The notes below the pieces were generated by a model, which was not told the origin of the DNA, did no database searches, and saw only the letters and a program-made list of their open reading frames with translations. DNA of 64,000 nt from an uncultured Alphaproteobacteria bacterium (GTDB taxonomy: Bacteria > Pseudomonadota > Alphaproteobacteria > RF32 > CAG-239). Below are positions 35,035 through 44,736 of the stretch, piece after piece (the stretch's first letter is position 1; each line of letters opens with the position of its first letter). The DNA is taken from contig CAJUKS010000007.1 in the NCBI GenBank assembly GCA_910587405.1, positions 1 to 64,000 of the forward strand, written 5' to 3'. Position numbers and translations under genes: made by a program.

Positions 35035-35505
35035 ATGTCACGTCGTCATAGTGCAGAAAAAAGAATTGTACTGCCGGATGCAAAGTACCATGATAAGGTA
35101 GTTGCTAAATTTATTAACAACGTTATGGAAGACGGTAAAAAAGCCGTTGCCGAAAAGATCGTTTATTCGGCATTCGATATTCTGTCTGCCAAAACCAAAC
35201 AAGACGCTTTGGCTGTGTTCAGCGAAGCGATCGAAAACGTCAAACCTGTTTTGGAAGTTAAATCCCGTCGCGTCGGCGGTGCAACCTATCAGGTTCCGTG
35301 CGAAGTTCGTGCCGACCGTCGTCAGGCTTTGGCAATCCGCTGGATTATTGCCGCTGCCCTCAAGCGTTCGGAAACAACCATGACCGAGAAATTGGCCAAC
35401 GAACTGCTGGATGCTGCTGCCAACCGTGGTGCTGCCGTTAAAAAACGCGAAGATACCCACAAAATGGCCGAAGCCAACAAAGCTTTCTCTCATTACAAAT
35501 TCTAA
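35035..35505 (+). CDS. rpsG: 30S ribosomal protein S7
   Basis: 156 residues: [10 protein letters not shown] start, [14 protein letters not shown] [26 protein letters not shown], and the C-terminal [15 protein letters not shown]. It nucleates the 30S head. SD AGGAGGG lies in the 11-base gap after rpsL. Confidence 0.97.
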   Translation: MSRRHSAEKRIVLPDAKYHDKVVAKFINNVMEDGKKAVAEKIVYSAFDILSAKTKQDALAVFSEAIENVKPVLEVKSRRVGGATYQVPCEVRADRRQALAIRWIIAAALKRSETTMTEKLANELLDAAANRGAAVKKREDTHKMAEANKAFSHYKF

Positions 35506-35520
35506 TCTGAGGGAAAGAAC

Positions 35521-37596
35521 ATGGCTCGTACACACAGTTTGGATTTATATAGAAATATCGGCATCATGGCTCATATTGATGCCGGTAAAACAACGACCAG
35601 TGAACGTATTCTTTACTATACCGGTCAAACACACAAAATCGGTGAAGTGCACGAAGGTGCCGCTACCATGGACTGGATGGAACAGGAACAGGAACGCGGC
35701 ATTACCATTACTTCCGCCGCCACCACCTGCTTCTGGAAGGGTTACAGAATTAACCTGATCGACACTCCCGGACACGTTGACTTTACGGTTGAAGTGGAGC
35801 GCTCTCTGCGCGTTTTGGACGGTGCAATCACCGTATTCGATTCGGTTGCCGGTGTTGAACCGCAGTCGGAAACCGTATGGCGTCAGGCCGACAAATACAA
35901 AGTTCCGAGAATTTGTTTCTGCAACAAAATGGACCGTATCGGTGCCAACTTCTATCGTTGTTTGGACATGATCAAGGATCGTTTGGGTGCCCGCCCGATG
36001 GCTATTCAGCTGCCGATCGGATCGGAAGCCGAATTCCGCGGCATTATCGATCTTTTGCAAATGAAAGCGATTGTTTATACCGGCGATACTGCCGATTCTC
36101 CGATCGAAATTCAGGAAATTCCGGCTGATTTGAAAGAAAAAGCCGAAAAATATCATGCCGAAATGGTCGAAATGGCTGTTGAAGAAGACGAGCAGGCGAT
36201 GGAAGATTATTTGGAAGGCAAAGAGATCTCTATTGATACATTGAAAAAATGTATCCGCAAGGGAACGCTGTCTCAGAGTTTTGTTCCGGTTTGCTGCGGT
36301 ACCGCTTTCAAGAATAAAGGTGTTCAGCCTTTGCTTGATGCCGTGATCGATTATCTGCCTTCTCCGCTGGATATTCCGGCGATTGAAGGGGTTAAACCGG
36401 GTACCGACGAAGTTGTCTTGCGCAAGCCCGATGACAAAGAACCCTTGTCGGCTCTGGCTTTCAAAATCATGAACGACCCGTTCGTCGGTTCGCTGACTTT
36501 CGTTCGTATCTATTCCGGTACGATGCAGGCCGGCAGCTATATTTACAACTCGGTAAAAGACAAAAAGGAACGTGTCGGTCGTATGCTGCTGATGCATTCC
36601 AACAAACGTGAAGATCTGAAAGAAGCCAACGCGGGCGATATTATCGCTTTGGCAGGCTTGAAAGATACCACTACCGGTGATACGCTTTGCGATCAGTCCA
36701 ACCCGATTATCCTCGAAAACATGGAATTCCCGGATCCGGTTATTGAATTGGCCGTTGAACCGAAAACCAAAGTTGACGTTGAAAAAATGGGCCTGGCTTT
36801 GTCTCGTTTGGCAATGGAAGATCCGTCGTTCAAAGTTTCTTCCGATCCCGATTCCGGACAAACCATCATCCGCGGCATGGGCGAATTGCACCTTGATATT
36901 ATCGTTGACCGTTTGAAACGCGAATTCAAGGTAGAATGCAATGTCGGTGAACCGCAGGTTGCTTATCGCGAAACGATTACCAAACCCTGCGACATCGAAT
37001 ACACCCACAAGAAACAGTCCGGTGGTGCCGGTCAGTTCGCGAAAGTTAAGATCAAATTTGAACCGATGGAAGGTTACACCGGTTTTGAATTTGTCAACAG
37101 CGTTGTCGGCGGTAATGTACCGAAGGAATATATTCCGGGTGTTGAAAAAGGTCTTCGTACCGCGATGGATACCGGTGTTATCGCCGGGTATCCGGTTACC
37201 GGTGTTAAGTGCAATCTGTATGATGGCGCTTATCACGAAGTTGACTCCAACGTTATGTGCTTTGAAATTGCTGCCCGTGCTGCCTTCCGCGAAGGTATGC
37301 GTCAGGCCAGTCCGAAGCTGCTCGAACCGATTATGAAGGTCGAAGTCGTAACGCCGGAAGAATATATGGGTGATATCATCGGCGACTTAAACTCTCGCCG
37401 TGGTTTGGTAAACGGCATGGATCAGCGTGCCAACGCCCGGGTTATTGATGCCCAGGTTCCGCTCGCCAACATGTTCGGTTACGTCAATACCCTCCGTTCG
37501 CTGTCTCAGGGACGCGCTCAGTTTACGATGGTCTTTGACCACTATTCTGAAGTGCCGAATGAGATTGCCGAAAAGGTAAAAGCGAAAAACGCTTAA
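35521..37596 (+). CDS. fusA: Elongation factor G
   Basis: 691 residues. GTPase motifs [19 protein letters not shown] and NKMDR are present, followed by domains II to V ([47 protein letters not shown]). It drives translocation on the ribosome. It follows rpsG by 15 bases with SD GAGGGAA. Confidence 0.98.
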   Translation: MARTHSLDLYRNIGIMAHIDAGKTTTSERILYYTGQTHKIGEVHEGAATMDWMEQEQERGITITSAATTCFWKGYRINLIDTPGHVDFTVEVERSLRVLDGAITVFDSVAGVEPQSETVWRQADKYKVPRICFCNKMDRIGANFYRCLDMIKDRLGARPMAIQLPIGSEAEFRGIIDLLQMKAIVYTGDTADSPIEIQEIPADLKEKAEKYHAEMVEMAVEEDEQAMEDYLEGKEISIDTLKKCIRKGTLSQSFVPVCCGTAFKNKGVQPLLDAVIDYLPSPLDIPAIEGVKPGTDEVVLRKPDDKEPLSALAFKIMNDPFVGSLTFVRIYSGTMQAGSYIYNSVKDKKERVGRMLLMHSNKREDLKEANAGDIIALAGLKDTTTGDTLCDQSNPIILENMEFPDPVIELAVEPKTKVDVEKMGLALSRLAMEDPSFKVSSDPDSGQTIIRGMGELHLDIIVDRLKREFKVECNVGEPQVAYRETITKPCDIEYTHKKQSGGAGQFAKVKIKFEPMEGYTGFEFVNSVVGGNVPKEYIPGVEKGLRTAMDTGVIAGYPVTGVKCNLYDGAYHEVDSNVMCFEIAARAAFREGMRQASPKLLEPIMKVEVVTPEEYMGDIIGDLNSRRGLVNGMDQRANARVIDAQVPLANMFGYVNTLRSLSQGRAQFTMVFDHYSEVPNEIAEKVKAKNA

Positions 37597-37605
37597 ATGA
37601 CTTGG

Positions 37606-37660
37606 TTTCAGCGGGGGGATTGCGAAAAGATTTTTGTAACCCCCCTCTGAAAATTTTTTA
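37606..37660 (+). terminator. Intercistronic hairpin between fusA and tuf
   Basis: TTTCAG-c-GGGGGG (37606-37618) pairs with CCCCCC-t-CTGAAA (37640-37652), then TTTTTT. The form is that of an intrinsic terminator or attenuator within the str operon. Confidence 0.65.
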
Positions 37661-37689
37661 ATAAAATAATTTTTTAGGAAGACAGATAA

Positions 37690-38880
37690 ATGGCAAAAGA
37701 GAAATTTGAAAGAAGCAAGCCGCACTGCAATATCGGCACGATCGGTCACGTAGACCACGGAAAGACGACGTTGACGGCAGCGATTACGAAAGTATTGGCG
37801 GAACAGGGCGGTGCAGAATTTGCAGCTTATGATCAGATTGACAAGGCACCTGAAGAAAGAGCCCGCGGGATTACGATTTCGACGGCTCACGTAGAATATG
37901 AAACCCCGAAACGTCACTATGCGCACGTAGACTGCCCGGGCCACGCTGACTATGTAAAGAACATGATTACCGGTGCGGCACAGATGGACGGTGCGATTTT
38001 GGTTGTATCGGCAGCCGACGGTCCGATGCCGCAGACGCGCGAGCACATTTTGTTGGCTCGTCAGGTAGGCGTACCGGCGATTGTTGTATACATGAACAAG
38101 GTAGACCAGGTAGACGATCCGGAACTGTTGGAATTGGTAGAAATGGAAATCCGCGATCTGTTGAGCTCTTACGGTTTCCCCGGCGACGAGATTCCGATTG
38201 TGAAAGGATCTGCGTTAGCAGTATTGGAAAACAGCGACACCAAGATCGGCCACGATTCGATTATTGAATTGATGAACGCTGTCGATGATTACATTCCGCA
38301 GCCGGATCGTCCGAAAGACAAACCGTTCCTGATGCCGATTGAAGACGTATTTTCGATTTCGGGCCGCGGTACGGTTGTTACCGGTCGTGTTGAACGCGGT
38401 GTTATCCATGTCGGCGACGATATTGAAATCATCGGTATCAAACCGACCCAGAAGACGACTTGTACGGGTGTTGAAATGTTCCGTAAACTTCTGGACCAGG
38501 GTGAAGCTGGCGACAACATCGGTGTTCTGCTTCGCGGTACGAAGAGAGAAGAAGTTGAACGCGGTCAGGTATTGGCAGCACCGGGTTCTGTTACGCCGCA
38601 TACCGAGTTTGAATGCGAATGCTACATTCTGACGAAAGAAGAAGGCGGTCGTCATACGCCGTTCTTCAACAACTATCGTCCTCAGTTCTATTTCCGTACG
38701 ACGGACATTACCGGTGCGGTAGAATTGCCGGAAGGAACGGAGATGGTTATGCCGGGCGACAACATCCGGATGAAGGCAACCTTGATCCACCCTGTAGCGA
38801 TGGAAGAAGGCTTGCGTTTTGCGATCCGCGAAGGCGGCCGTACGGTCGGCGCCGGCGTTGTTTCGAAAATCATCAAATAG
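37690..38880 (+). CDS. tuf: Elongation factor Tu
   Basis: 396 residues: [39 protein letters not shown], and domain 2-3 segments ([38 protein letters not shown]). It delivers aminoacyl-tRNA to the ribosome. SD TAGGAAG upstream. Codon use is uneven along the gene: GTA and ACG dominate the first and last parts, GTT and GTC the middle. The operon ends here; rpsJ does not follow. Confidence 0.98.
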   Translation: MAKEKFERSKPHCNIGTIGHVDHGKTTLTAAITKVLAEQGGAEFAAYDQIDKAPEERARGITISTAHVEYETPKRHYAHVDCPGHADYVKNMITGAAQMDGAILVVSAADGPMPQTREHILLARQVGVPAIVVYMNKVDQVDDPELLELVEMEIRDLLSSYGFPGDEIPIVKGSALAVLENSDTKIGHDSIIELMNAVDDYIPQPDRPKDKPFLMPIEDVFSISGRGTVVTGRVERGVIHVGDDIEIIGIKPTQKTTCTGVEMFRKLLDQGEAGDNIGVLLRGTKREEVERGQVLAAPGSVTPHTEFECECYILTKEEGGRHTPFFNNYRPQFYFRTTDITGAVELPEGTEMVMPGDNIRMKATLIHPVAMEEGLRFAIREGGRTVGAGVVSKIIK

Positions 38881-38894
38881 TTTGCAACGCAGAC

Positions 38895-38928
38895 AAAAAA
38901 ACGCCCCCTAATCCGGGGCGTTTTTTTT
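38895..38928 (+). terminator. Rho-independent terminator of the str operon
   Basis: AAAAAACGCCCC pairs with GGGGCGTTTTTT around a 7-base loop. The right arm, T-tract and following about 30 bases are identical to the sequence upstream of AT1. Confidence 0.93.
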
Positions 38929-38951
38929 ATATTTAACTGCGTCAAAAAAAG

Positions 38952-39077
38952 GATCGTTTTTTTTGATACGCCTTAAGTTTAGTTTACGATTATTAAAAAA
39001 GCAAACATAAATCATTACAAAATAACAATTTTATTTAAAATCCGGTATCGGCGTTCGGCCATAGCAAAAAAACGATC
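38952..39077. repeat. Inverted-repeat-bounded segment upstream of AT2
   Basis: GATCGTTTTTTTTG (38952-38965) and CAAAAAAACGATC (39065-39077) face each other over 126 bp. They match over 12-13 bases with one extra T. The 8-mer GATCGTTT is also present in direct orientation at both ends (38952 and 39074), because its core is palindromic. AT1 lacks exactly the 122 bp between those direct copies. Confidence 0.7.
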
Positions 39078-39110
39078 GTTTAAATGCATTTAGATAAGGA
39101 TTGTATAGAA

Positions 39111-42100
39111 ATGACTAAACATATATCTCTGGCAATTGCGTTAACGGTGACCACTTTTTTGAGTGCGCCTGCAATTGCTGCCTCTCTAACCCCGACTTTG
39201 GGAGAAAACAGCGCGTTTTCTATTCCGAAGGTTCGGAAAACGACTATAACTTCACATTACAGGAAATGGATGCGGAAGGTAACCTGACCACCAAATATTA
39301 CAAAATCGACCTGAAACCGGAAGCTTTTTCGACGTCAAAGAACATTAGTTGGCTGGCTGTCGGCGAGGACCAAAAAGACGCGACCGACGTGGTTGCGGTT
39401 CAACTGCCGAATGATCAGATCAAATATTTCAGATACACCTATACTCAACCGGAAGGCCGAACGGTTTATAATACAAAACCGACAAGCTTAACCGGTACGG
39501 ATATCGATGCTGATTTTATCGGTATTGGCAGCAGCTCTTCTCGTAACCATGGCGGCGCTATTTCTAATGGTGGAGCCACAATAGGCAATATTACCGGTGA
39601 TTTTATCGGCAATTATGTTCTCTGCCCTTCTTGTTCCGGTGGTGCAATTTATAATAACGGTACCATTAATAGTATCGCCGGTGATTTTATCGGTAACTAT
39701 GCTTATGAGAATTCCAAAGGAGGAGCTATTTATAATGCCGGAACTATCGGTGATATTACCGGGAATTTTATCGGGAATTATGCTGAAGATGATTATTCCG
39801 GCGGTGCGATTTATAACTCGGGAACCATCAACAATATTACCGGTAATTTTATTGGAAATTATATGACTGTTTATGGTGGGTGGCTGACTGCTTCTGCCAG
39901 TGTGATTCATAATGGCGGTACCATCAATAATATTACTGGTGATTTTATTGGCAATCACTCTGCTAATGCTGTTATAATCAATTATGCTTCTAACAAAAAT
40001 AAGAGTATAATTAAGAGTATCAATGGTAACTTTATCAATAATGTAAATTCTAGCGATGGCGGTGTTATTGATGTATCTTATTCTTATTCGGATACTCATA
40101 GCGCGGAGAGTAGCAATTCATTCATTGGAGATATTACAGGTAACTTTATTAATAATACTGGCGGAGCAATTTACAATAGTAGGGCATTTCTGTCTGATAT
40201 TACCGGAAATTTTATTAATAATAGCAGATCGGGATCAGGTGGTGCCATTCATGCATATGCCGGTCGTGTTGGAAATATTAATGGTAGCTTTATTAATAAC
40301 CGTGCCGTAGGAAGTGGAGGAGCTATTTATGGTACATTTGGTTTCTTTTATACTCGTATCGGTAATATTAATGGAAATTTTATCGGCAATTATGCAACAT
40401 CTTCTAGTGCCGCTGAAGGAGGGGGAATTTATATTGCGACAAATTCCAGAATAGAGGATATTACCAGTAATTTTGTGAATAACTATGTCAGTGCGACAGA
40501 AAGTGGCAATTCAAGCGGCGGAGCAATTTTTAATGGTGCAACTATAAATAGTATTACAGGGAATTTTATGGGAAACCATGCAACCGCTGTTTCTGGTAAT
40601 GCGGCTGGTGGTGCAATCTCTAATGATAAGACGCAGGCAAGTTGGGTAAATTTGGGAAAAATTAAAGGCAATTTTGTAAATAACTATGCTGAAAGTATTA
40701 ATGGAACAGCTCAAGGCGGTGCTGTGTATAATACCGAATATCTGCATAGCAATGCTGATTTTATTGCTAATTATGCCAAAAGCACAGATGGCGATGTGCA
40801 TGGCGGTGCTGTATATACTTTAAAAAATTCGGGGACAACATCCCTTCCGGATAATTTGATGTATCGTGTTACCGTTCATTATGGTGATCAGGAACTGGAA
40901 ACATATGCGTTACCAAATTCTCAGGATAATATACAAATAATTTCCGCTCAGTTGACGCTGGATGATGCGGAGGCTTTTGAACAGCTGAAACAGCAAAATC
41001 AGCAGGAAAAGGATATGATGGATATTCTTTTGAGTATCCCGGCAAATGAACTGACGATTGAAAGTTATGTTGATTTGATGATACGGATGGGATCTATTCC
41101 GGAAGATCAGAAAGATCAGATTATGGCTGAAATGGATGAGTTTTCGCCGGAAGAAAAAGAACAAATGCTCGCAGAAGTTCGCCAAGAGATGGCTAAAGAG
41201 CAAGAAAAAATCAAAACAATACAGACGGCAATCAATAATTCGTGGTCGGTTAATAATGTTTTGGTGGTTGCGCAGCAGGGAAGCAGTTTTATGAATTCTT
41301 CTTTCCGTAACAACAAGGCGGAATCTGAAAACGGAAAAGCATTAGGGGGTGCAATTTATGGCAGCGGTATTGAAATAACGGCCGATAATTATACTTCCGT
41401 TTTTGACGGCAATACGGCAAACGGCAAAAATAATGCAATTTATGTGCTTAACAAATCAGAAAAGGTAACCGAAGATTTAAATAAGAAACTCTCCGCAGAC
41501 ATCCAGAATAAGTTTTCGCAAGGAGAAGTAGACTATAATGCAAAAGTTGCTGCAATCGATGTTAAGTTCTCAACTGTTAATGACGGCATTATTTTATTGA
41601 ATGACGGTATTGACGGAGAAAAGGGCTATCGTATTGCATTTAGCGGTGACAAAGGAATTGAAGAAAAAAGTTTGAGAACGCCGCAATATGTTAAATTAAA
41701 TAACAGCCTTGCCAATGCCGGTAATGTTTATGTCAATTCTACAACCTTGATGTTGGGCAACGGCACTTACGGCAAAGGAGAAATCGTTTCGGATCATACT
41801 GCTTTGTCATTAGATAACGGTGTGTTTGATATTGCCAATAGCTATCAGGAAGTTGTTAAGTTGAAAGGCTATTCGGCAGCTAATAGTTATCTGCATATGG
41901 ATGTTGATGTAGAAAACTTGAGTGCTGATAAGCTTATGGTCAACGGCAATGTCGAAGGACAGACAAAATTAGTGCTTTATCCCACCTCAGACAAGGATAT
42001 TCAGGGTGAAAGTATTGTATTTGCAGAATCAGAGAATGATACTGCCGGCAATAAAGATTCCTTTAAGGTATGGCGTGTATACCGCAGTCCGTATTTGTTT

Positions 42101-43201
42101 GAAGTGAAACATACGGTAGTTGGAGAAAATGCAAACCAATGGGAACTGGTGATGGGAGAAGAGGAAAATGAATACGCAGGTGTAGAGCCCAACCAACCTG
42201 ACGTCCCGGATGTTCCTGATGTTCCGACGCCGGAACTGCCGGATATTCCGCCGGTTAAACCGCAGCCGTTGCCGGGCAGCGACCGTCCGGTAGCGCCGGA
42301 AGTGATCGGTGCCGAATCTCTGCCCGCGGCCGGTTTGGCTCAGAGCTCCAACATGATCTATAACATCATGCAGAAAGTGTCTTCAAACTATTCGCATGAA
42401 AATGAAGCCTTCCATAATCTGTGGGCAAACGCGGTTTACAATACGCTTCGCATCAAGACCCCGACCGATATCGACGCCGAGGTCTGGGGTTTAGAGGCCG
42501 GCGGCGACCTGCAGCATGATCTCAACAACAAGCTGGGTCTGTTCCTGTCTTACCGCAAAGGTAATTACGACATGAACGGCGACGGCAAGCATCATTACTC
42601 GACCGTCGGATCGGAAATCGATATCGACAGTTATCTGGCCGGTTTGTATTACCGTTATGACCGTAACAACTGGTGGACCTTTGCCACCGTATACGGCGGC
42701 ATTCAGAGAGTTGATCTGAAGACCAAAGACGGCATCAAGTCGGATACCGACGGTACCGAGTTCGGCGGCAGCGTTGAGTTGGGTTATGACTATGCGATCA
42801 ACAAAACGCTCTATCTGACTCCGAGTGTCGGTGCTTTCTATACTCAGGTTGACTATGACGACGCCACCGACAGTGCCGGCAAGATTGCGAAGTACAACAC
42901 CTTGCGTCAGCTGGAGTTGGAAGCCGGGGTTAAACTGACAAAGGCGTTTGTAACGGACGAAGGCTACGCCAACGTTTATGTCAAACCGAGTGTTGTCCGC
43001 ACCATTACCGACGGTGACGAAGTCAAAATCACCGGTTTGGGCAAAGTCAACACTTTGGATGACCAGACGCTGGGCCGGGTTGAACTCGGTGGTCGTTACG
43101 GCTTTACCGAACAGTTGTCGGCGTATGGCTGGGCGAACCACACCTTCGGCGACGACTACAAAGCCTCGACCTTCGGTTTGGGGCTCAGCTACAGCTGGTA
43201 A
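39111..43201 (+). pseudogene. Autotransporter AT2, interrupted by a one-base frameshift
   Basis: A signal peptide (MTKHISLAIALTV...APAIAA) begins at 39111 in one frame; after 39220 the frame shifts and 1311 codons continue intact from about 39266 to 43201. Comparison with AT1 shows TTTTCTTATT there and TTTTCTATT here, a loss of one T. Repaired, the protein would have 1363 residues: beta-helix passenger with ITGNFIGNY / GGAIYN repeats, an acidic helical insertion (about 40950-41250), a proline-rich VPD linker, and a full barrel ending FGLGLSYSW. The rest shows no decay, so the lesion is recent, phase-variable or a sequencing error. SD AAGGA precedes the ATG. Confidence 0.85.
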
Positions 43202-43221
43202 ACCGGACCAAACACAAACAG

Positions 43222-43250
43222 AAAAAGAGCCGTATTCACGGCTCTTTTTT
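43222..43250 (+). terminator. Rho-independent terminator of AT2
   Basis: AAAAAGAGCCGT (43222-43233) pairs with ACGGCTCTTTTT (43238-43249) around ATTC; 12-bp perfect stem. Confidence 0.93.
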
Positions 43251-43280
43251 GCTGCCGGTTGGAAAAAATACAAATAAAAT

Positions 43281-43308
43281 AAAAAAACAGCCCCGGTTTT
43301 CGGGGCTG
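43281..43308 (-). terminator. Rho-independent terminator of bamE
   Basis: On the minus strand CAGCCCCG and CGGGGCTG form the stem, followed by seven T. Confidence 0.92.
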
Positions 43309-43326
43309 AAATCGTAAAAACACTAG

Positions 43327-43782
43327 TTATATTCCGGTTTTGGAAGGTGCAATCGGAGTATAGGTGCCGACACCGCCGAAATATTTGCGGAAGAAGCCTT
43401 GTTCCTGTTCTGGCGTTGCCGTTTCCTGCTCGCTGACTTGCAGTTCTTTGCCTTTGGACTTGTCGATATGTTTAATGTCGGCAACTTTGCCGCTGTCATC
43501 AAATTTAACGACCAGAAGCCGCCGTTCGGTTTCCTGCGGACGCATGAAGGCAATTTGTTCGATATCTGCCGACATGTAAATCCATGTGTTGCGGTCAAGA
43601 GAAACCACCGAAGAAGGAGACCCCAAAATCTCGCGGACCTGTTCCTGCGGCATTCCGGTTGCCAGCCGTTCGATTTTGTCTTCCGACGGCATATTGCCGG
43701 TGTTGGTGACGAAAGTATCTTTGGCACAGGCGGCAAGTGTAAGCAGGGCAGTACTTAAAAAAAAGATTTTGTATGTTGACAT
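43327..43782 (-). CDS. bamE: BamE (SmpA/OmlA) outer-membrane lipoprotein
   Basis: 151 residues: lipoprotein signal LLTLAACAK, then the BamE core (ERLATGMPQEQVREILGSPSSVV, NTWIYMS, RLLVVKFDDSGKVADI). It is an accessory part of the BAM machine, which inserts beta-barrels such as the autotransporters in this window. A Gln/Glu-rich tail extends beyond the core. Divergent from yceD, the standard alphaproteobacterial arrangement. Confidence 0.93.
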   Translation of the reverse strand: MSTYKIFFLSTALLTLAACAKDTFVTNTGNMPSEDKIERLATGMPQEQVREILGSPSSVVSLDRNTWIYMSADIEQIAFMRPQETERRLLVVKFDDSGKVADIKHIDKSKGKELQVSEQETATPEQEQGFFRKYFGGVGTYTPIAPSKTGI

Positions 43783-43846
43783 CACTGTGTATCCTTATCA
43801 TTATAGGTTCCAATTGTTAAACATATATAACACGGAGAATATATTT

Positions 43847-44362
43847 ATGCAAAAAAAATTTTCATATCCGTTGGTTGTGGCGGAATTGCCGCAGGCTGAG
43901 CAACGTTACCGGCTGCAGGCGGACGAAAGTGACTGCCGGTATCTTGCCGAAGTTTTAAAAGTTCCCGAAGTGATGCGTTTTGAAGCCGACCTGCGACTGA
44001 AAAACGACCATACGTCGGGAATGCTGGATGTCAGCGGCCGGATTTCTGCCTGCCTGAAACTGGAAAGCGTGGTATCGTTGGAGCTGTTTGATCAGGATTA
44101 TGATTTTGAGTTTTCGCTCTCTTTTGACACCGCCGCAACCTATGACAGCCAGCGGGAAGAAGACGACTGGGCGGCCGATTTGCCTGATGTGGTGATCGGC
44201 GGGCAAATCGATTTGGCCGATATTGCGATCGAACAAGTGGCCTTGCGTCTGGATGATTATCCGCGTCGGCCCGGCGAGGTATTTCATTTTGAATCCGAGT
44301 TCGACGAAAATGAAAAAAACGCGAATAATCCGTTCGAAGTTCTGGCAAAACTAAAGAAATAA
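43847..44362 (+). CDS. YceD/DUF177 family protein
   Basis: 171 residues. Start at ATG 43847 with GGAG about 9 bases upstream; the open frame extends further upstream without a start signal. Family features: LKVPEVMRFEADLRL, DVSGRISACLKLESVVSL (one cysteine in place of the CxxC seen in many), EEDDWAADLPDVVIGGQIDLADIAIEQVALRLDDYPRRPG, near NPFEVLAKLK at the end. Found upstream of rpmF throughout bacteria and tied to 23S rRNA/ribosome maturation. Confidence 0.9.
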   Translation: MQKKFSYPLVVAELPQAEQRYRLQADESDCRYLAEVLKVPEVMRFEADLRLKNDHTSGMLDVSGRISACLKLESVVSLELFDQDYDFEFSLSFDTAATYDSQREEDDWAADLPDVVIGGQIDLADIAIEQVALRLDDYPRRPGEVFHFESEFDENEKNANNPFEVLAKLKK

Positions 44363-44434
44363 AAAATTATGCTTGCCAAATGCAAAAAATTTAGGTAAAA
44401 GACGGATAACCGTTTCGGGAAAGTGTAAAACAAG

Positions 44435-44463
44435 TTGCAATTATTTAATAATTGTGGTATTGC
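44435..44463 (+). promoter_or_regulatory. Possible sigma-70 promoter of rpmF-plsX-fabH
   Basis: TTGCAA (44435-44440), 17-bp spacer, TATTGC (44458-44463). Confidence 0.45.
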
Positions 44464-44515
44464 TTTTTCCTGAAATTTTTCGTGATAACAATGTTTTTTT
44501 GAAAAGAATAAGACA

Positions 44516-44701
44516 ATGGCAACACCAAAACATAAAACTTCAAAATCACGCCGCGATATGCGTCGTTCTCACGATGCTTTAGGTGCGAATTCTTACCATG
44601 AATGCCCTAACTGCGGTGAGTTGAAAAGACCCCACAACGTTTGTCCGTCCTGCGGTCAGTACGACAAACGCGAAGTCGTTGCTAAAAAAGCAGCCGAATA
44701 A
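44516..44701 (+). CDS. rpmF: 50S ribosomal protein L32
   Basis: 61 residues: [20 protein letters not shown] start and four cysteines as two CxxC pairs (CPNCG, CPSCG), so a zinc-binding form. Followed by plsX after 35 bases in the conserved order. Confidence 0.96.
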   Translation: MATPKHKTSKSRRDMRRSHDALGANSYHECPNCGELKRPHNVCPSCGQYDKREVVAKKAAE

Positions 44702-44736
44702 ACTAAAACTGTCATAGAACTGGATGGAGCACAATT

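Noticed and set aside
35545..37236. A 563-codon open frame on the minus strand inside fusA
   Set aside because: Shadow of a strongly biased, unmistakable fusA; composition rich in Phe, Asn and Arg as expected of an antisense frame.
39540..40760. Short regularly repeated sequences that could suggest a CRISPR-like array
   Set aside because: The repeats are in frame with the autotransporter passenger, encode GGAIYN / ITGNFIGN motifs, and vary in sequence and spacing.
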